Of a stretch of DNA of 64,000 bases, positions 32,239 to 43,660 are shown in pieces. The position numbers and the translations under genes are program-made. The notes beneath the pieces were generated by a model, which saw only the letters and a program-made list of their open reading frames with translations, made no database searches and was not told where the DNA came from. Origin of the DNA: Bombardia bombarda (Eukaryota; Ascomycota; Sordariomycetes; Sordariales; Lasiosphaeriaceae). Each line of letters begins with the position of its first letter. Positions within the stretch are counted from its first letter, which is position 1. The stretch spans positions 1,054,001-1,118,000 of the forward strand of contig JAULSR010000006.1 of NCBI GenBank assembly GCA_030512295.1. Reading direction: 5' to 3'.

Positions 32239-34689
32239 ATGGACGCTCAAAAAGAAGAGGTCGTCGCCTTTCCCAATGAGATGACAGTGGAGCAAGCCCA
32301 GACTGAAGACTCCCGACGCTTAACCCGGTCCTGTGTCCAAGCCTCAAAAGAGCCCAATGTCCCACGCTCAAGATGGCCCTGTGCATCAGATCTCATAGCT
32401 TTTACAGCTGTAATATGTCTTTGCCTCCTATTCCTGATGAAGGAGAATATATTTCCCACCATCTGGTCGCCCTCACGAGAAGCCGACCGCCAAGCATGGT
32501 CCCCCAAGCCCCCATCGACACCCGCTGTGGGGGATCAGTATCTCATTGGCGTCGGCAAGGCTGACATCACCGGCCCTGTGGTCGAAATCAACATGATGGG
32601 GTATGCCGACCCGAAGCAGGTGGGCACCGGGCTACGTCAGCGCCTGTATTCACGCGCCTTTATTATTGGGGACCCCGACCACCCCGACGATCGTTTTGTT
32701 TATCTGGTCCTGGACACGCAGTCTGGCGATACTGCCGTTCGATACGGCATCATCAACGCTCTGAAGGAGCTGGGCCCCTCATACGCCTCGTATGGCCACC
32801 ACAACGTGGCCGTGACAGGCACTCACTCCCACGCCGGCCCTGGAGGCTGGCTGAACTACCTGCTTCCCCAGATCACCAGCAAGGGCTTTGACCACCAGGG
32901 GTACCGCTCCATTGTGGATGGCGCCGTGCTGTCTATCCGCCGTGCTCACGAGAGCCTGCAGCCGGGTTATTTGAGCGTCAAAGGCATACGCTTCTCTGGC
33001 CCGGACGTACGCGCCAGCATAAACCGCAGTCTGTTTGCCTACCTCGCCAACCCGGCAGACGAGCGTGCCAGGTATAACGCCAGCGAGGAAGACGATGGGT
33101 CTGTAGACAATACCTTGACTCTACTCAAGTTCCAGCGGGCCTCGGACGGCAAGAACATTGGTGTCTTGACTTGGTTCCCGGTTCACGGCACGTCCATGCT
33201 GGGAAATAATACTATAATTTCAGGGGACAACAAGGGCGTCGCAGCCTACTTATTCGAACAGAAAAGCCGTGATGATGAAATATCGGCAGAAGGCTTCGTA
33301 GCCGGCTTCTCCCAGTCCAACGTCGGCGACACTAGCCCAAGCGTTCTCGGAGCCTGGTGCGAAGACGGCACCGGCCAGATGTGCAGCTTCGAGAACAGCA
33401 CATGCAGCGACGGCAAGTCCCAATCCTGCCACGGCCGAGGACCCTTCTTCCGTGTCAAGGACAACGGGGCAAGCTCCTGCTTCGAGATTGGAAAGCGCCA
33501 ATTCGAACCGGCACGCGCCCTGTACGACACCCCTGGCGTTCTCGATCCCATCCGAGGCAAATGGGTCAAGTCGTTCCACACATTCCACAACATGTCGGGC
33601 TTCTCCTTCCGCCTCCCCAACGGCTCCGAAGCCCGCACGTGCCCGGCAGCGCTGGGATACTCATTCGCCGCCGGCACCTCGGACGGGCCGGGCGCCTTCG
33701 ACTTCACCCAGCACGACGGCAACGAGAACACGACGTCGCCCGTCTGGCGCGTCGTCTCGCATCTGCTCAAGGAGCCCACGGCCGAGCAGCGCGCGTGCCA
33801 CAGCCCAAAACCGGTCCTGCTCGACGTCGGCGAGATGTCCACGCCCTACCAGTGGACGCCCAACGTCGTCGACGTGCAGGTCTTCCGCGTTGGACAGCTC
33901 TTCATCATCGTGAGCCCGGGCGAGGCCTCGACCATGGCCGGTCGGCGCTGGCGGGCCGCGGTGCACAGCGCCTCGGCTGATATGCTCCAGACTGAGAATA
34001 CTGCTGGCGCCGCTAACCAAAGATCCAAACCCCCACCCCCCGTCGTGGTCCTCGGCGGCCCGGCAAACAGCTACACGCACTACATCACCACAGAAGAGGA
34101 ATACGCGATCCAGCGCTACGAGGGCGCCTCGACCCTCTACGGCCCGCACACGCTCGCCGCCTACATCAACGTGACGCTCAACTTCCTGCCTTACCTCGCC
34201 GCTGGCGCCGTCGCCCCGCCCAGCCACAAAGACGGCCTCTTCCCGCCTGATAATTCGAACCGGTCGCTGTCCTTCATCCCTGGGGTGGTGATGGATGCGC
34301 CGGGGCTGTTCAAGCGGTTCGGCGACGTGCGCGTTGATGTTGATGATGTCTACTCCCCGGGCGCCCACGTGCGCGCTGTGTTTGTGGGTGCGAATCCGCG
34401 GAATAATCTGCGGCTGGAGGGCACGTATGCGGCGGTGGAGAAGCTCGAGATGGTTGGGGGTGAGGAGGTATGGCGTACGGTCCGGGACGATGGCGATTGG
34501 AGCTTGGTGTTTGGCTGGCGCCGGGTTAGTGAGGTGCTGGGCACGAGCGAGGTGGAGATTGTGTGGGAGACGGAGGCGTGGGCTGCGCCGGGGGTGTATC
34601 GGCTGAGGTATTATGGCGATGCGAAGAGTCTGGTGGGGAGGGTGAGTGAGATTGGGGGGGTTAGTAGGGCGTTTAGGTTGGTTGGTTGA
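32239..34689 (+). CDS. Neutral/alkaline non-lysosomal ceramidase
   Basis: This enzyme hydrolyses ceramide to sphingosine and a fatty acid. Intronless, 816 residues, with usual family length plus an N-terminal extension. An acidic and basic cytosolic tail precedes a hydrophobic anchor (about residues 52-67, LIAFTAVICLCLLFLM), so a type II membrane or secreted form is likely. The catalytic domain begins YLIGVGKADITGPVVEINMM. Zinc-ligand regions are VTGTHSHAGPGG (about 191-202) and WFPVHGTSM. The nucleophile motif NVGDTSPSVLGAWC (about 361-374) contains the serine after GDT of the conserved GD(V/T)SP motif. The C-terminal part has the family's FGDVRVDVDDVYSPGAHVRA and the immunoglobulin-like end domain. 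Several N-glycosylation sequons occur in the lumenal part. Confidence 0.94.
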   Translation: MDAQKEEVVAFPNEMTVEQAQTEDSRRLTRSCVQASKEPNVPRSRWPCASDLIAFTAVICLCLLFLMKENIFPTIWSPSREADRQAWSPKPPSTPAVGDQYLIGVGKADITGPVVEINMMGYADPKQVGTGLRQRLYSRAFIIGDPDHPDDRFVYLVLDTQSGDTAVRYGIINALKELGPSYASYGHHNVAVTGTHSHAGPGGWLNYLLPQITSKGFDHQGYRSIVDGAVLSIRRAHESLQPGYLSVKGIRFSGPDVRASINRSLFAYLANPADERARYNASEEDDGSVDNTLTLLKFQRASDGKNIGVLTWFPVHGTSMLGNNTIISGDNKGVAAYLFEQKSRDDEISAEGFVAGFSQSNVGDTSPSVLGAWCEDGTGQMCSFENSTCSDGKSQSCHGRGPFFRVKDNGASSCFEIGKRQFEPARALYDTPGVLDPIRGKWVKSFHTFHNMSGFSFRLPNGSEARTCPAALGYSFAAGTSDGPGAFDFTQHDGNENTTSPVWRVVSHLLKEPTAEQRACHSPKPVLLDVGEMSTPYQWTPNVVDVQVFRVGQLFIIVSPGEASTMAGRRWRAAVHSASADMLQTENTAGAANQRSKPPPPVVVLGGPANSYTHYITTEEEYAIQRYEGASTLYGPHTLAAYINVTLNFLPYLAAGAVAPPSHKDGLFPPDNSNRSLSFIPGVVMDAPGLFKRFGDVRVDVDDVYSPGAHVRAVFVGANPRNNLRLEGTYAAVEKLEMVGGEEVWRTVRDDGDWSLVFGWRRVSEVLGTSEVEIVWETEAWAAPGVYRLRYYGDAKSLVGRVSEIGGVSRAFRLVG

Positions 34690-35569
34690 GGGTTGTCAAT
34701 ACTACTGGGAGGGTTTTAGGGGGGGTTGTGAAGATGGGTTATTATCTACAGAGGTTTTGGGCTGGATTGTAGGAATAATAAGGGGAATAATAAGGGGTGA
34801 GATGGCATGGGATGGGACGGATTCTGGATGAACTGGTATCGGGAGTGCACAGCAGGAAGTCTCATATGAGAGAGTATGCGGATTGGGTCATGTAACCACC
34901 ATTGATACCACACGGCGATTGCTTTATTTTTGTCTTTCTTGGATTTCTAACTGAGGAATGAAGGGGTTAAACTGCTTATAAAAGGTTAAGGGATTATACA
35001 AATTTCAGCACAAATACATGGACAAGTTCAGACAAGCATAGTTCGAGATATGCAGCCTTTGGCCATGCTTGTCTCAGACAATTACCATGAATGTGGCGTC
35101 CAAACTGGATCGAGAATGTCTCGATTCCCAGATCCTCACGGGTGGCTGTTGTTACACAGCAGCGGCTACCCCACTTGGTGACGCAACTGCCAATCCCGAC
35201 TGTCCATACACAGCAGAGGCGCCTTCATGGCGGTTGTAGGATCTCAGCTCAGCCCACTTCTCAGCAGCAAGCATAGCCTGCGAAATACGAGAGCGTACCT
35301 TATGAACACGAAGTAAATTTGACAAAAGGACACTTGAGCACGACAAATTGATTTTGACGTCTCAAAAGTGAGTGCATCGCGATCTTCCCCTCGTAAATAC
35401 TTTGTTCATTCATTCTACCCGCTCCTTATTCCCCAACAACATCTACGTCATACTCAACGACACATTCTACGCCGCTGATATCAACCTTCACAACGGCGCC
35501 CAACCCGCTCGCCGCTGTGTTTACCTAAAGCTGATTGAGCAAGCCACCTACCTATCTACCCATCCAGCC
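34690..35569. promoter_or_regulatory. Intergenic, promoter side of kelch gene
   Basis: 880 bp without a supported gene. An open frame extends upstream of 35570 without an ATG and is not considered coding. Near 34780-34800 is a tandem AATAAGGGG repeat. Confidence 0.4.
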
Positions 35570-37504
35570 ATGGACTCTTTCAACAAGCTGAAGCGTCGAA
35601 CGACGGACCTCCTGCAGTCGCTGCCGCAGTCGCTCCCGTCCATGCCCGCCATGCCCAACATGAACATGCCAAACATGCCGAACATGCCAAACATGCCGAA
35701 CATGCCCAACATGCCCAACATGCCCAACATGCCCAACATGCCCAACATGCCCAACATGCCCAACATGCCCACCATGCCATCCCTCGATCGCTTCCACCCC
35801 GGCGGCGGCAAGGGCGGAAAGCGCTCCATGAAGGGCACCTGGGAGAAGATCTCCGTCCCGCCGCTGCCGCGGTCCTCGCACTCGGTCGACATCGTGGCCG
35901 GCACCGTCTACGTCTTTGGCGGCGAGGTCGAGCCCCGCAAGCCAGTGGACAACGACATGCACGCCATCACGCTGCCGTCCAGCGGCGCCCAGGCCGACTA
36001 CTACGCCATCAAGGCAAAGGCGCCCAAGAAGAAGCAGCAGCGCCCGGCTACGGTTGTCCCCACTGTCGTCCTCCCAGATGCGGTTGTGGAGGAAGTCAAT
36101 CTCAACGAAAACGACGATATCACAGCCAAAGCAGCAGACACCAAGGGCAAGGGCGTCGCCACAGGACCAGACCACCTGGACCTAGGCGACGTGCCCGCAC
36201 CGCGCATCGGCCACGCCACCGCCGTCATCGGCCACCGCATCTTCCTCTTTGGCGGCCGCGGCGGCCCCGACATGAAGACGGCCCTTGACGAGAGCGGTCG
36301 CGTGTGGGTCTTTGACACGCGCACCCACCTGTGGTCCTATCTCGACCCCGTCTCAACCACCACCACCACATCCCCCGTCCCCGAACCCCGCAGCTACCAC
36401 GCCGCCGTCGCGACCGACAAGCCGCGCGACTTCAACCAAGCCTCTGCCCACCAGCGCCAGCGCAAGCAGCACAAAGAAACCTGGCGCGACTGGGCCCGCG
36501 GCGACTCGGACGCCGTCGGCATCCCGCAGCGACCCATCGTCGGCAGCGTCGCCGAGCACGCGACCGACGCCGACTCGGACGGCTACGGCACGCTCATCAT
36601 CCACGGCGGTTGCATTGCGGATGGCAAGCGCGCCGCCGACGTCTGGGCATTCGACATCCACAGCCGCACCTGGCAGCGCCTGCCCGACGCGCCCGGCAGC
36701 GCGCGCGGCGGCGCCGCGCTGGCGCTGAGCCGCAGCCGGCTGTATCGCTATGGCGGGTTCGACGGCGAGCGGGCCGAGGGCGGCCAGCTGGACTACCTCG
36801 AGCTGGCGGTGGACAGCTTCGACGACGAGTTCAGCGCGGGCGAGGTGGCTATCTCGGCGCGGGGCGGTGGCTGGCAGAGCCTGATCAGGGGTAAGGAGAA
36901 TGTGGGGTACAAGGAGGTTGATGCTGCTGAGACGCCGCTTGCTGCGGCGGAGAATGGGGAGGATGGTGACTGGCCGGGAAACAGGAGCGTTGCTTCGCTC
37001 GAGGCGGTTGCGGTCGGTGGCGGGCGCGAGTATCTTGTGCTGGCGCTGGGCGAGAGGGACCCGTCGGGCGCGGGCCATGCGGCGGCGGGCACGTTCTGGG
37101 ATGATGTTTGGGCGTTCCAGGTCCCGGCGCAGGGCATGTCGCTTGCGAGTGTGGCGGATACGGTGTTTTCGGTCGCGGGACGGAAGAGCGGGGAGGGTAA
37201 ATGGTATGTGATTGTTGTGTTCTTGAATTCTCTCCTTTTCTTTTCCTTTTCTGCCGTTCCATTCCCTTTCGAGCTGGTTGCAAGGGAATACAACTGACAA
37301 ATCTGATTGCGTGTGTCTAGGACGAAAGTAGAAATGGGCCCTCATGATGACGAGGACGATGGGTCTCTCGACGGCCCGGGCGCAAGGGGCTGGGTCGCGA
37401 GCGGCACGATGGGCGACCTGGAAGAGAACGGTATTGTCATCTGGGGCGGTCTGAATGCCAATAATCAGCGACTCGGGGACGGATGGATCCTGAGACTGAG
37501 TTAG
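35570..37504 (+). CDS. Kelch-repeat protein with (Met-Pro-Asn)11 N-terminal tract
   Basis: Two exons (35570-37203, 37321-37504) join to 605 residues. The 117-bp intron has GTATGT, CTGAC and CTAG. After a short basic helix (MDSFNKLKRRTTDLLQSLPQ) comes a perfect Met-Pro-Asn tandem tract (about residues 33-65), then a Gly/Lys linker. The rest is a beta-propeller-like kelch domain with blades such as PRSSHSVDIVAGTVYVFGGE, PRIGHATAVIGHRIFLFGGR, SDGYGTLIIHGGCIADGKRA with ADVWAFDIHSRTWQRLPDAP, and GGAALALSRSRLYRYGGFDG. The last exon encodes the closing strand (ENGIVIWGGLNANNQRLGDG). Kelch propellers usually serve as protein-interaction platforms. The partner is unknown. The second exon is needed to complete the last blade. 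Confidence 0.88.
35666..35764 (+). repeat. 9-bp coding minisatellite (ATGCCNAAC)11
   Basis: Eleven contiguous 9-bp units encode Met-Pro-Asn. The last seven units are identical at the DNA level (ATGCCCAAC). The first four alternate CCA and CCG at proline, suggesting recent expansion from the 3' side. Flanking degenerate units (MPA, MPN, MN and MPT, MPS) extend it slightly. Confidence 0.95.
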
Positions 37505-38029
37505 GGGGGCTTAGTGGATGAAAGCAGTTGTGCCGCATATTTCCCCATGTAGCTTGCGTGCTTATGAACCCCTTTCTGGCGCTATCTACCTAGGTATCAG
37601 TCACTTCTGGATGCTTGTTTGGAGCAGGATATCATGACGATGATAATGAGGAGTCGGAACAAGCGCAGAGTTGTATAGCTCGGTTGTCATTATGATCAAC
37701 ACAGAATGGTCAGGCCTAAAAAGCGAAATAAAAAAGGATTGGTACATAGGTATATCAGTACCTAAAAGTGGCACTTTGCATCAAGCGCTGCCTAGTAACA
37801 GTTCCTTTATCACCACCTCTCAAGTTAGGTCAGTCGAAATAATCATTCACAATACAAGGTTTTTGTCTTTCTGTTTTTGTACATCACCGTCTATCCTGTT
37901 TGCTGCTGCTGCTGCTGCTGTGTCGTTGTTTGTCTAGTCTCTTCTTCTCTTTCGCACCAACCATTCACCAGTGCACTGTACTGCACACAACATAGAACCA
38001 TCTCATTGCAATACCAAAACAATAATAAT
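37505..38029. other. Convergent intergenic region
   Basis: This is the 3' flank of two converging genes. It contains a perfect TACCTAGGTA palindrome at 37587-37596 and a GCT trinucleotide run at about 37901-37920. No gene seen. Confidence 0.5.
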
Positions 38030-38979
38030 CTACAGATCCTGCCTTGTCGTCTCGACGCCCCACGGCTCGCTCGTCAGGTTGGTGATGCCCTTGCTGTTCT
38101 CGCACGTCTGCCGCCCGCTCTCGATGGGTCCAGGCGCCGGCACCTTGACATCCGCCGCCGACTTTCCACCAACGGCGGCGGCGCTCTCCCTCAGGGCCGA
38201 CAGGAGCTTCCTGGTGGTCTCGGGGGTCAGGTCCTCGTAGTAGTCGTCGTTGATCTGCACCATGGGCGCGTTGACGCAGGCGCCGAGGCACTCGACCTCG
38301 ATGAAGGTGAAGAGCCCGTCGGCCGTCGTCTCGCCCTGCTTGATGTCCAGCTCCTCCTTGATGGTCTTGACGATGACGTCGCTGCCGCAGCCGCCGAGCT
38401 GGCATGGTGTCTGAAGCAAAGGGGGAATATGGTTAGTCTCTCCTGGGAGTGAGCAAAAAAAAGGGTTTGTATGTAAAGATGTACATACCGTCGTGCAAGC
38501 CTGGACGTGGAACTTGCCCACGGGGGTCCGGTTGTACATGGTGTAGAAGGAGGCGACCTCGTAGACACGCATGGGGGGCATGTCGAGGATGCGCGCCACC
38601 TCGTTCATGACGCTGATGCTGGTGAAGCCGGCCTGGCGCTGGCCCAGGTCCAGGATGGGCATCACGGCCGCCTTCTTGTACTGGGGCGGGTAGCGCTTGA
38701 GGATCTCGGTGATGATGGCCTCATTCTTCTCGGTGAACTTGAAGGGGATGTCGGGGTTGTTGTCGGGGGTGTTGCGGTGCTGTAGCCGTGCAGAAGAAAA
38801 ATCAAGGTCAATTGAACTGTCATGCGCGCTTCTTCTTTCTCAATTGGCCGACTTACCACCATGAGGGTGTCGCTCCGTCTCGCGGCCGACATGGAAATGG
38901 CGCGGGTCTGGGGGCGCGACGCCTGGCGTGCGGCCCGGAAGGCGGTCCGCATGAACAGCGGTGTGAGTTTGCTCGCCAT
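38030..38979 (-). CDS. NADH:ubiquinone oxidoreductase 24-kDa subunit (complex I)
   Basis: This is the peripheral-arm subunit of respiratory complex I, carrying the [2Fe-2S] cluster N1a; NDUFV2/NuoE orthologue in the mitochondrial matrix. Three exons (38979-38857, 38779-38489, 38410-38030) give 264 residues. The presequence is basic (MASKLTPLFMRTAFRAARQA, up to about residue 35). The conserved core includes FTSISVMNEVARILDMPPMR and VYEVASFYTMYNRTPVGKFH. The four cluster cysteines are at 136 and 141 (CTTTPC) and 179 and 183 (CLGAC); the splice junction of intron 2 falls inside the first pair. Introns are 78 and 77 bp. The C-terminal extension (about 50 residues after APMVQINDDYYEDLT) is as in other fungi. 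Confidence 0.95.
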
Positions 38980-40544
38980 GGCTGCGGTGTGGACGAGCAA
39001 TGGCAGGGTCAATTGCGGGCTGAAAAGGGGTGTGGATGGCTTCGGGATCTGTCGGCGGCGACGTCGCTTCCCAATGCACGCATCTAACACACTCGAAAGC
39101 TCGAGACCTCAGTTGCTCTGACAAATGCGCCCGATTGATTGGCTGGCGGCCGAGCTTACCTCAATATTCGCTTAACGGCTACACATTTATGCATATATCC
39201 AGGATATTACTAAGCCTTTCTTCCACGCAGCTTCCAGCAGACACCTAACCCTGCCAAGCTTGCCTTTGCCATCAACACACGTCTATCGTCTATCCCTTCA
39301 CCCCAGGCCTCATGCCTCATGCAATGGAAGAAGAGCACCTTCCATTCTCCAGAGTGCTGCTGGGTGTTTGGTGTTTATTAACATCTATGCCTTCCAGGTT
39401 TTTTCTTGCCTGGTTCGGCTTGCAAGTCACGTACCAGAACTACCTAATTTAGGTCGGGTATCTACTATCGCGAACTCAACCTTTCTAGGCAACCTGTTGG
39501 CGGATTCAGGTTTCCCCTTCCCCATTAATTGACGACGATTGCTCTGCCGTCACAACAATGTCCTGGATCCTGGTAAACTCCTCTCTGTCCATTCAACAAT
39601 TTCAACACAACAACTGCCTTCTTGGCGGAATCCTTCGGTGCTTCTTTCTCACGCGGCTTCATCTCGAGCGATTGACGAGATGGTTGGCTGAACCCACCAT
39701 CCACCATGAGCGCGCTTGAAATTCCGGGCTGTCTGTCTGTCTGCATTGGCCCTGTTTACTTCCCATCAATCACGATGCTATAAAAACCTATGCTCCGCTG
39801 GTGTGGGAGCTCGGCTTGATCATGCCGTGCAACTTTTCGTCATGGTCGGTATGCTTGCGGTCAAGCGACCACGCTCCGATCGACATCATCACACCTCCAC
39901 ATACACAGCTAAAGGGCCACATAAAGGAGACTGTGTGTGCAGGTTTATTTGGCGGCCGGCTCAAATACGACTTCTTCCGTCTTGTCTTTATATCGACTTC
40001 GGCTCGCTGCTCCTTGGCCGGCGCCGTTTCCACCAACCTGACTGGACCGGCTAATGGCTCAAGTATAGGCCAGAGCACGGGGACGGCATTGACGCTGGGG
40101 CGAGCGCCAGCCCGCGCTGGTGACCCAGTTCTTCTGCTGCGAACCCCCAGGTTAATATATAGGCCAGTCTATCTGAATAGATTGATGGCGTCGTCAAAGT
40201 CCGGGGCCCCGCCATTTCAAGACTACCGACCCTGCAAGCCATCTGTCGGCACCGCATCCAGCCGCAACCCAACTGTCACGAGCACTCACAGAAACAGGGA
40301 TGGGCCTTCGCTTCCACTCTATACGCCATTCTTGACTTGTCCGGGATAGAGGGATTCGGTGCGTTTCTCGGAACAACATGAGAATATGATAGCCATGCCC
40401 ACGCGCGGTGCTGTGGTCACTGGCCTGCGACGGTTGGTATAAATAGGGGGCATGGTCGTGGGGATATGACCTCGAGCACTCGGTTCTACCAAGGCAAGCT
40501 GCATAGGAGATATACACCCAGCCCTATCTTGACTACCAGCCATC
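38980..40544. promoter_or_regulatory. Divergent intergenic region between complex I subunit and AA9 gene
   Basis: 1.6 kb with no supported gene. The left part should hold the complex I subunit promoter, and the right part the AA9 promoter with a clear TATA box. Confidence 0.45.
40438..40445 (+). promoter_or_regulatory. TATA box of AA9 gene
   Basis: TATAAATA lies 107 bp upstream of the ATG of the AA9 enzyme, at the position expected for a highly inducible secreted-enzyme gene. Confidence 0.6.
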
Positions 40545-41346
40545 ATGAAGCTCTCCTTGACATCCCTCTTGGCCTACGGCCTTGCCGTGAACGCGCACTG
40601 CATCTTCCAGGTGGGTAATGTGTATGCTCAGGGCTGATGGAGGCATTCGTGATGGCTAACTATTGCAACAGAAAGTCTCAGTCAACGGAAAAGATAACGG
40701 CCAGCTTACTGGAATTCGCGCTCCCAGCAACAACAACCCCGTGCAGGATGTCAGCAGCAGCAACATGGCCTGTGGCGCCTCAGGCTCAAAGTCTTCGACA
40801 ATACTCCCTGTCACGGCTGGTGATAGGATCGGTGCGTACTGGGGACATGTCATTGGCGGTGCACAGTTCGCCAACGACGCCGACCACCCGATCGCCAAGT
40901 CGCACAAGGGCCCCATCATGGCCTACCTCGCCAAGGTCGACAACGCGGCTTCTGCCAACGTGAACGGCCTGAAGTGGTTCAAGATCTGGCAGGACGGCTT
41001 CGATACCAGCTCCCGCAAGTGGGGCGTCGACAACATGATCTCCCAGAGCGGCTGGACATACTTCAACCTGCCCACATGCATCGCCCCCGGACAGTATCTC
41101 CTGCGCGTCGAGACACTGGCCCTGCACTCGGCCAAGAACCAAGGCCAGGCACAGTTCTACCAGTCCTGCGCCCAGATCAACGTTTCCGGTTCGGGATCGT
41201 TCACGCCGTCGTCGACCGTGAGCTTCCCCGGCGCCTATAAGGCGAACGATGCTGGTATCCTCATCAACATCTACGGAACCAAGGGACAGCCGGATATGGA
41301 CGGCAAGCCGTATACTCCCCCAGGACCAGCGCCGATTACGTGCTAA
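40545..41346 (+). CDS. AA9 lytic polysaccharide monooxygenase (former GH61)
   Basis: A secreted copper enzyme that oxidatively cleaves cellulose and related glucans. Two exons (40545-40610, 40672-41346) give 246 residues. The signal peptide MKLSLTSLLAYGLAVNA ends before His18, which becomes the N-terminal histidine of the copper brace. The intron lies four residues after that histidine. The second copper histidine is in ADHPIAKSHKGPIMAYLAKV, and the axial tyrosine lies in GQAQFYQSCAQINVSG. Cysteines in NMACGASG, LPTCIAPGQY and the terminal ITC are present. There is no carbohydrate-binding module: the protein stops just after the catalytic domain with PYTPPGPAPITC. C1/C4 regioselectivity cannot be decided from sequence here. 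Confidence 0.95.
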
Positions 41347-41844
41347 GTGTCGAACGTTCTTCTTGCATCGAGGGTTGGATTTATGTCTACTGGAGAGACT
41401 TCGTCATGGGAGCTATTTAGCTGAAGAGAATACATGAGAATTGGTACCCTTCCTGAACATATTCGAGCATGTAAGATCAGTTTCGAGGGCGAACAAAGCG
41501 TACCTCAGCTATAGCCTGAAGTGGACAGACCCGCTAGTGAGTTGGTTATGGCCATCTAGACAGTGCAATATCGAAGACAAATGATAGTTTACACGATGGC
41601 GCTCTGAGTCGAGTCGTTGCTTCTTTGCCTCGCCTTCGCCTCAGTGACCTGAGTGAGGGCCAGAACATAGGACAGGGCCCCACTGGAAGACTCGGCGAGG
41701 CCGCAGAGAAGGAAGCGGCTCGGGCGGGATTGGAGGGGTGAGGTGAGGGCAAAGCTATGGTCGGCTGCGCGGACGTGCATGGTGGGGTCCTTGGAGTTGG
41801 AGCATTGCTCGAGCGTGACTTGACTCCGAAAGAAAGGGCAGACG

Positions 41845-41869
41845 CCCCCCCCCCCCCCCCCCCCCCCCC
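41845..41869 (+). repeat. 25-nt poly-C homopolymer
   Basis: An uninterrupted run of 25 C followed by GGGTCGG. Such runs are unstable and hard to sequence, so true length is uncertain. Confidence 0.95.
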
Positions 41870-43652
41870 GGGTCGGCCACGGCTAGTTAGTGCATCTCGG
41901 TATTTAACGGAATCGCTCCTTTCTTTCGAGAGCGCACAGATTAGCATCAGCATACACGGGCGAGACGGGACAGCACACGACAGCAAGCTTGAATGGGGTC
42001 GGGCTCGAGTACGGAGTACAGTGTATAAACAGCACCTGAGCAACCGCAAGACGGCCACAGAGGGACGAGAGGGAAGCTGCATGACGCTCATGCACGGCGA
42101 TTCCTGTCAATGCAGGCAGGCCCCCCGCGTAATCCCTCACCTTGCAACCCGGCCTCGTTGCACAGTATCCGTAGTGTACATTACATGTCTGCTCCATGTG
42201 TGGGTGATCAGGTAATGATTGTCATGAGTAAGCCTAGGTGCGCGCATGCTGTGAGCCTACCACATGCCCTTCAGCCCAACTAAAAAACCACTCGAAATAC
42301 TGTGCAGGACTGTAGTCTGTAGGCAGGGACGAAGCAGCGAGCGACATTTCTCTTGACCCCCACCGCCAATTGCTAGGGTTAAGGTACCTGGACGGAATCC
42401 TCCCGGTCGCCAAATAAACGAAACCAAACAAACCCACGACGGCCCATCCCCGTCTTGTGACGGTGGAGAGCTCGCGTGCCCACGCTCTTTTTCTGCACCA
42501 GGGAATGTGGCCCTGTTTCTCTGTCTGTCTTCGCCTCGAAAAGGTGAAGATAAAGGTTTCGTAGACAGGTAGGCACCTAGGACCCAACGATTCGAGATGC
42601 ATTAGCTAGAACGCAAGCGGTGAGCCAATTGCCCATTCTCTTTGCGTCTTTGGCCCCCCAGTGGCCACCACCACTCACTCCCGGCCGTTCCGTCCCAAAG
42701 CGGGAGGCTCTTGTGTGGGCAATCGGTAGGAGGGGCCTTACCTGCGGGGCGAGGGAACGCCGCGGCGCGAGTCGTGCCTTTCTTTCGCGCATTCCCCACA
42801 CAAGGTCGATGCGGTCAGGTACCTCGCACCACAAAAACCCACAGACCAGTACCCAGATCACCAGAAAGACGCCCTTGCACGGGCCGTTCTGCGCACGGTG
42901 ACACGCCTACAGACTGGCGGGCGGTCGCACTCGAAATTCGCGCATCCAAGTGGAGGCAAGCCCTGCCTGCCCCAAGAACCCCCAGGCTTTCGCCAAGTCG
43001 CCCGCCGCTTTCCGGGTGGGTGGTGGTGGTGGCCAAGCTTTTCTCTGCTTGCCTGTTTCGCCAAGCTCCACCGGCTCGTTATTTTGTTTCCTCTTCATCC
43101 GCCTTGTTCGTTCAACTTTCTCCCTTTTTCTTCTTCTCTTCAACCTCACTCGACATTCAATTCCCACCTAGAAAAAAAAAACAGAAGGACTTTGCTCTGC
43201 CTGCTTCACCTTTATCCCAATTGGTCGCCGCAATCATCAAAACCTTCTTACTTCTACCTCGTCTTGTGTTGTTCGCTGTTCCTATCGACACCCACACCTA
43301 TCTAGGACCTTCAAAAGCCCCGTTCCTCCTCTCGAAAGACCTACTACCCCGACTTTTCTCATCTTGGCAAATACGCGAAAGCTTTGACCTCGTTGAACTT
43401 TTCCTCACTCGCCCCTACAACTGTAAGCGCAATTCCCCTCGTGATACCCTCAATTGATTCAATTGCGTCTTCGCCGTTCTTTACTATGTCGTTTTTCATT
43501 ATCGTCCGAATGATACACCTGGAGAAGTCTTCGGTTGCGCCGGATGAGGCGCCTCTTGGCTCACCCCACTGGCACCGGAAAACTGTGGACCACCACGGCA
43601 CGCTACCCGATCGAAACGCCAAGAGTCTTGGGAGGCGGCTCTAGCGCCTCAG

Positions 43653-43660
43653 TATAAAAA
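43653..43660 (+). promoter_or_regulatory. TATA-like element upstream of microprotein gene
   Basis: TATAAAAA sits 186 bp before the ATG at 43839. It would be inside the intron if the alternative spliced-leader model (43423-43804) is right, so the two models compete. Confidence 0.35.

Noticed and set aside
35372..35569. N-terminal extension of the kelch protein
   Set aside because: The extension has no ATG and reads like untranslated leader; the first ATG at 35570 has a good context (GCCATGG).
35642..35773. Short regular repeats suggesting a CRISPR-like array
   Set aside because: Units are 9 bp with no spacers and encode Met-Pro-Asn inside an exon of a eukaryotic gene.
36353..37345. 330-codon antisense frame over the kelch gene
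   Set aside because: Arg/Ala-rich shadow of a GC-rich exon; kelch blades are clear on the sense strand.
42642..43457. 271-codon open frame on the plus strand
   Set aside because: Composition is simple pyrimidine-rich leader sequence, without any domain; the other two frames are also open in places.
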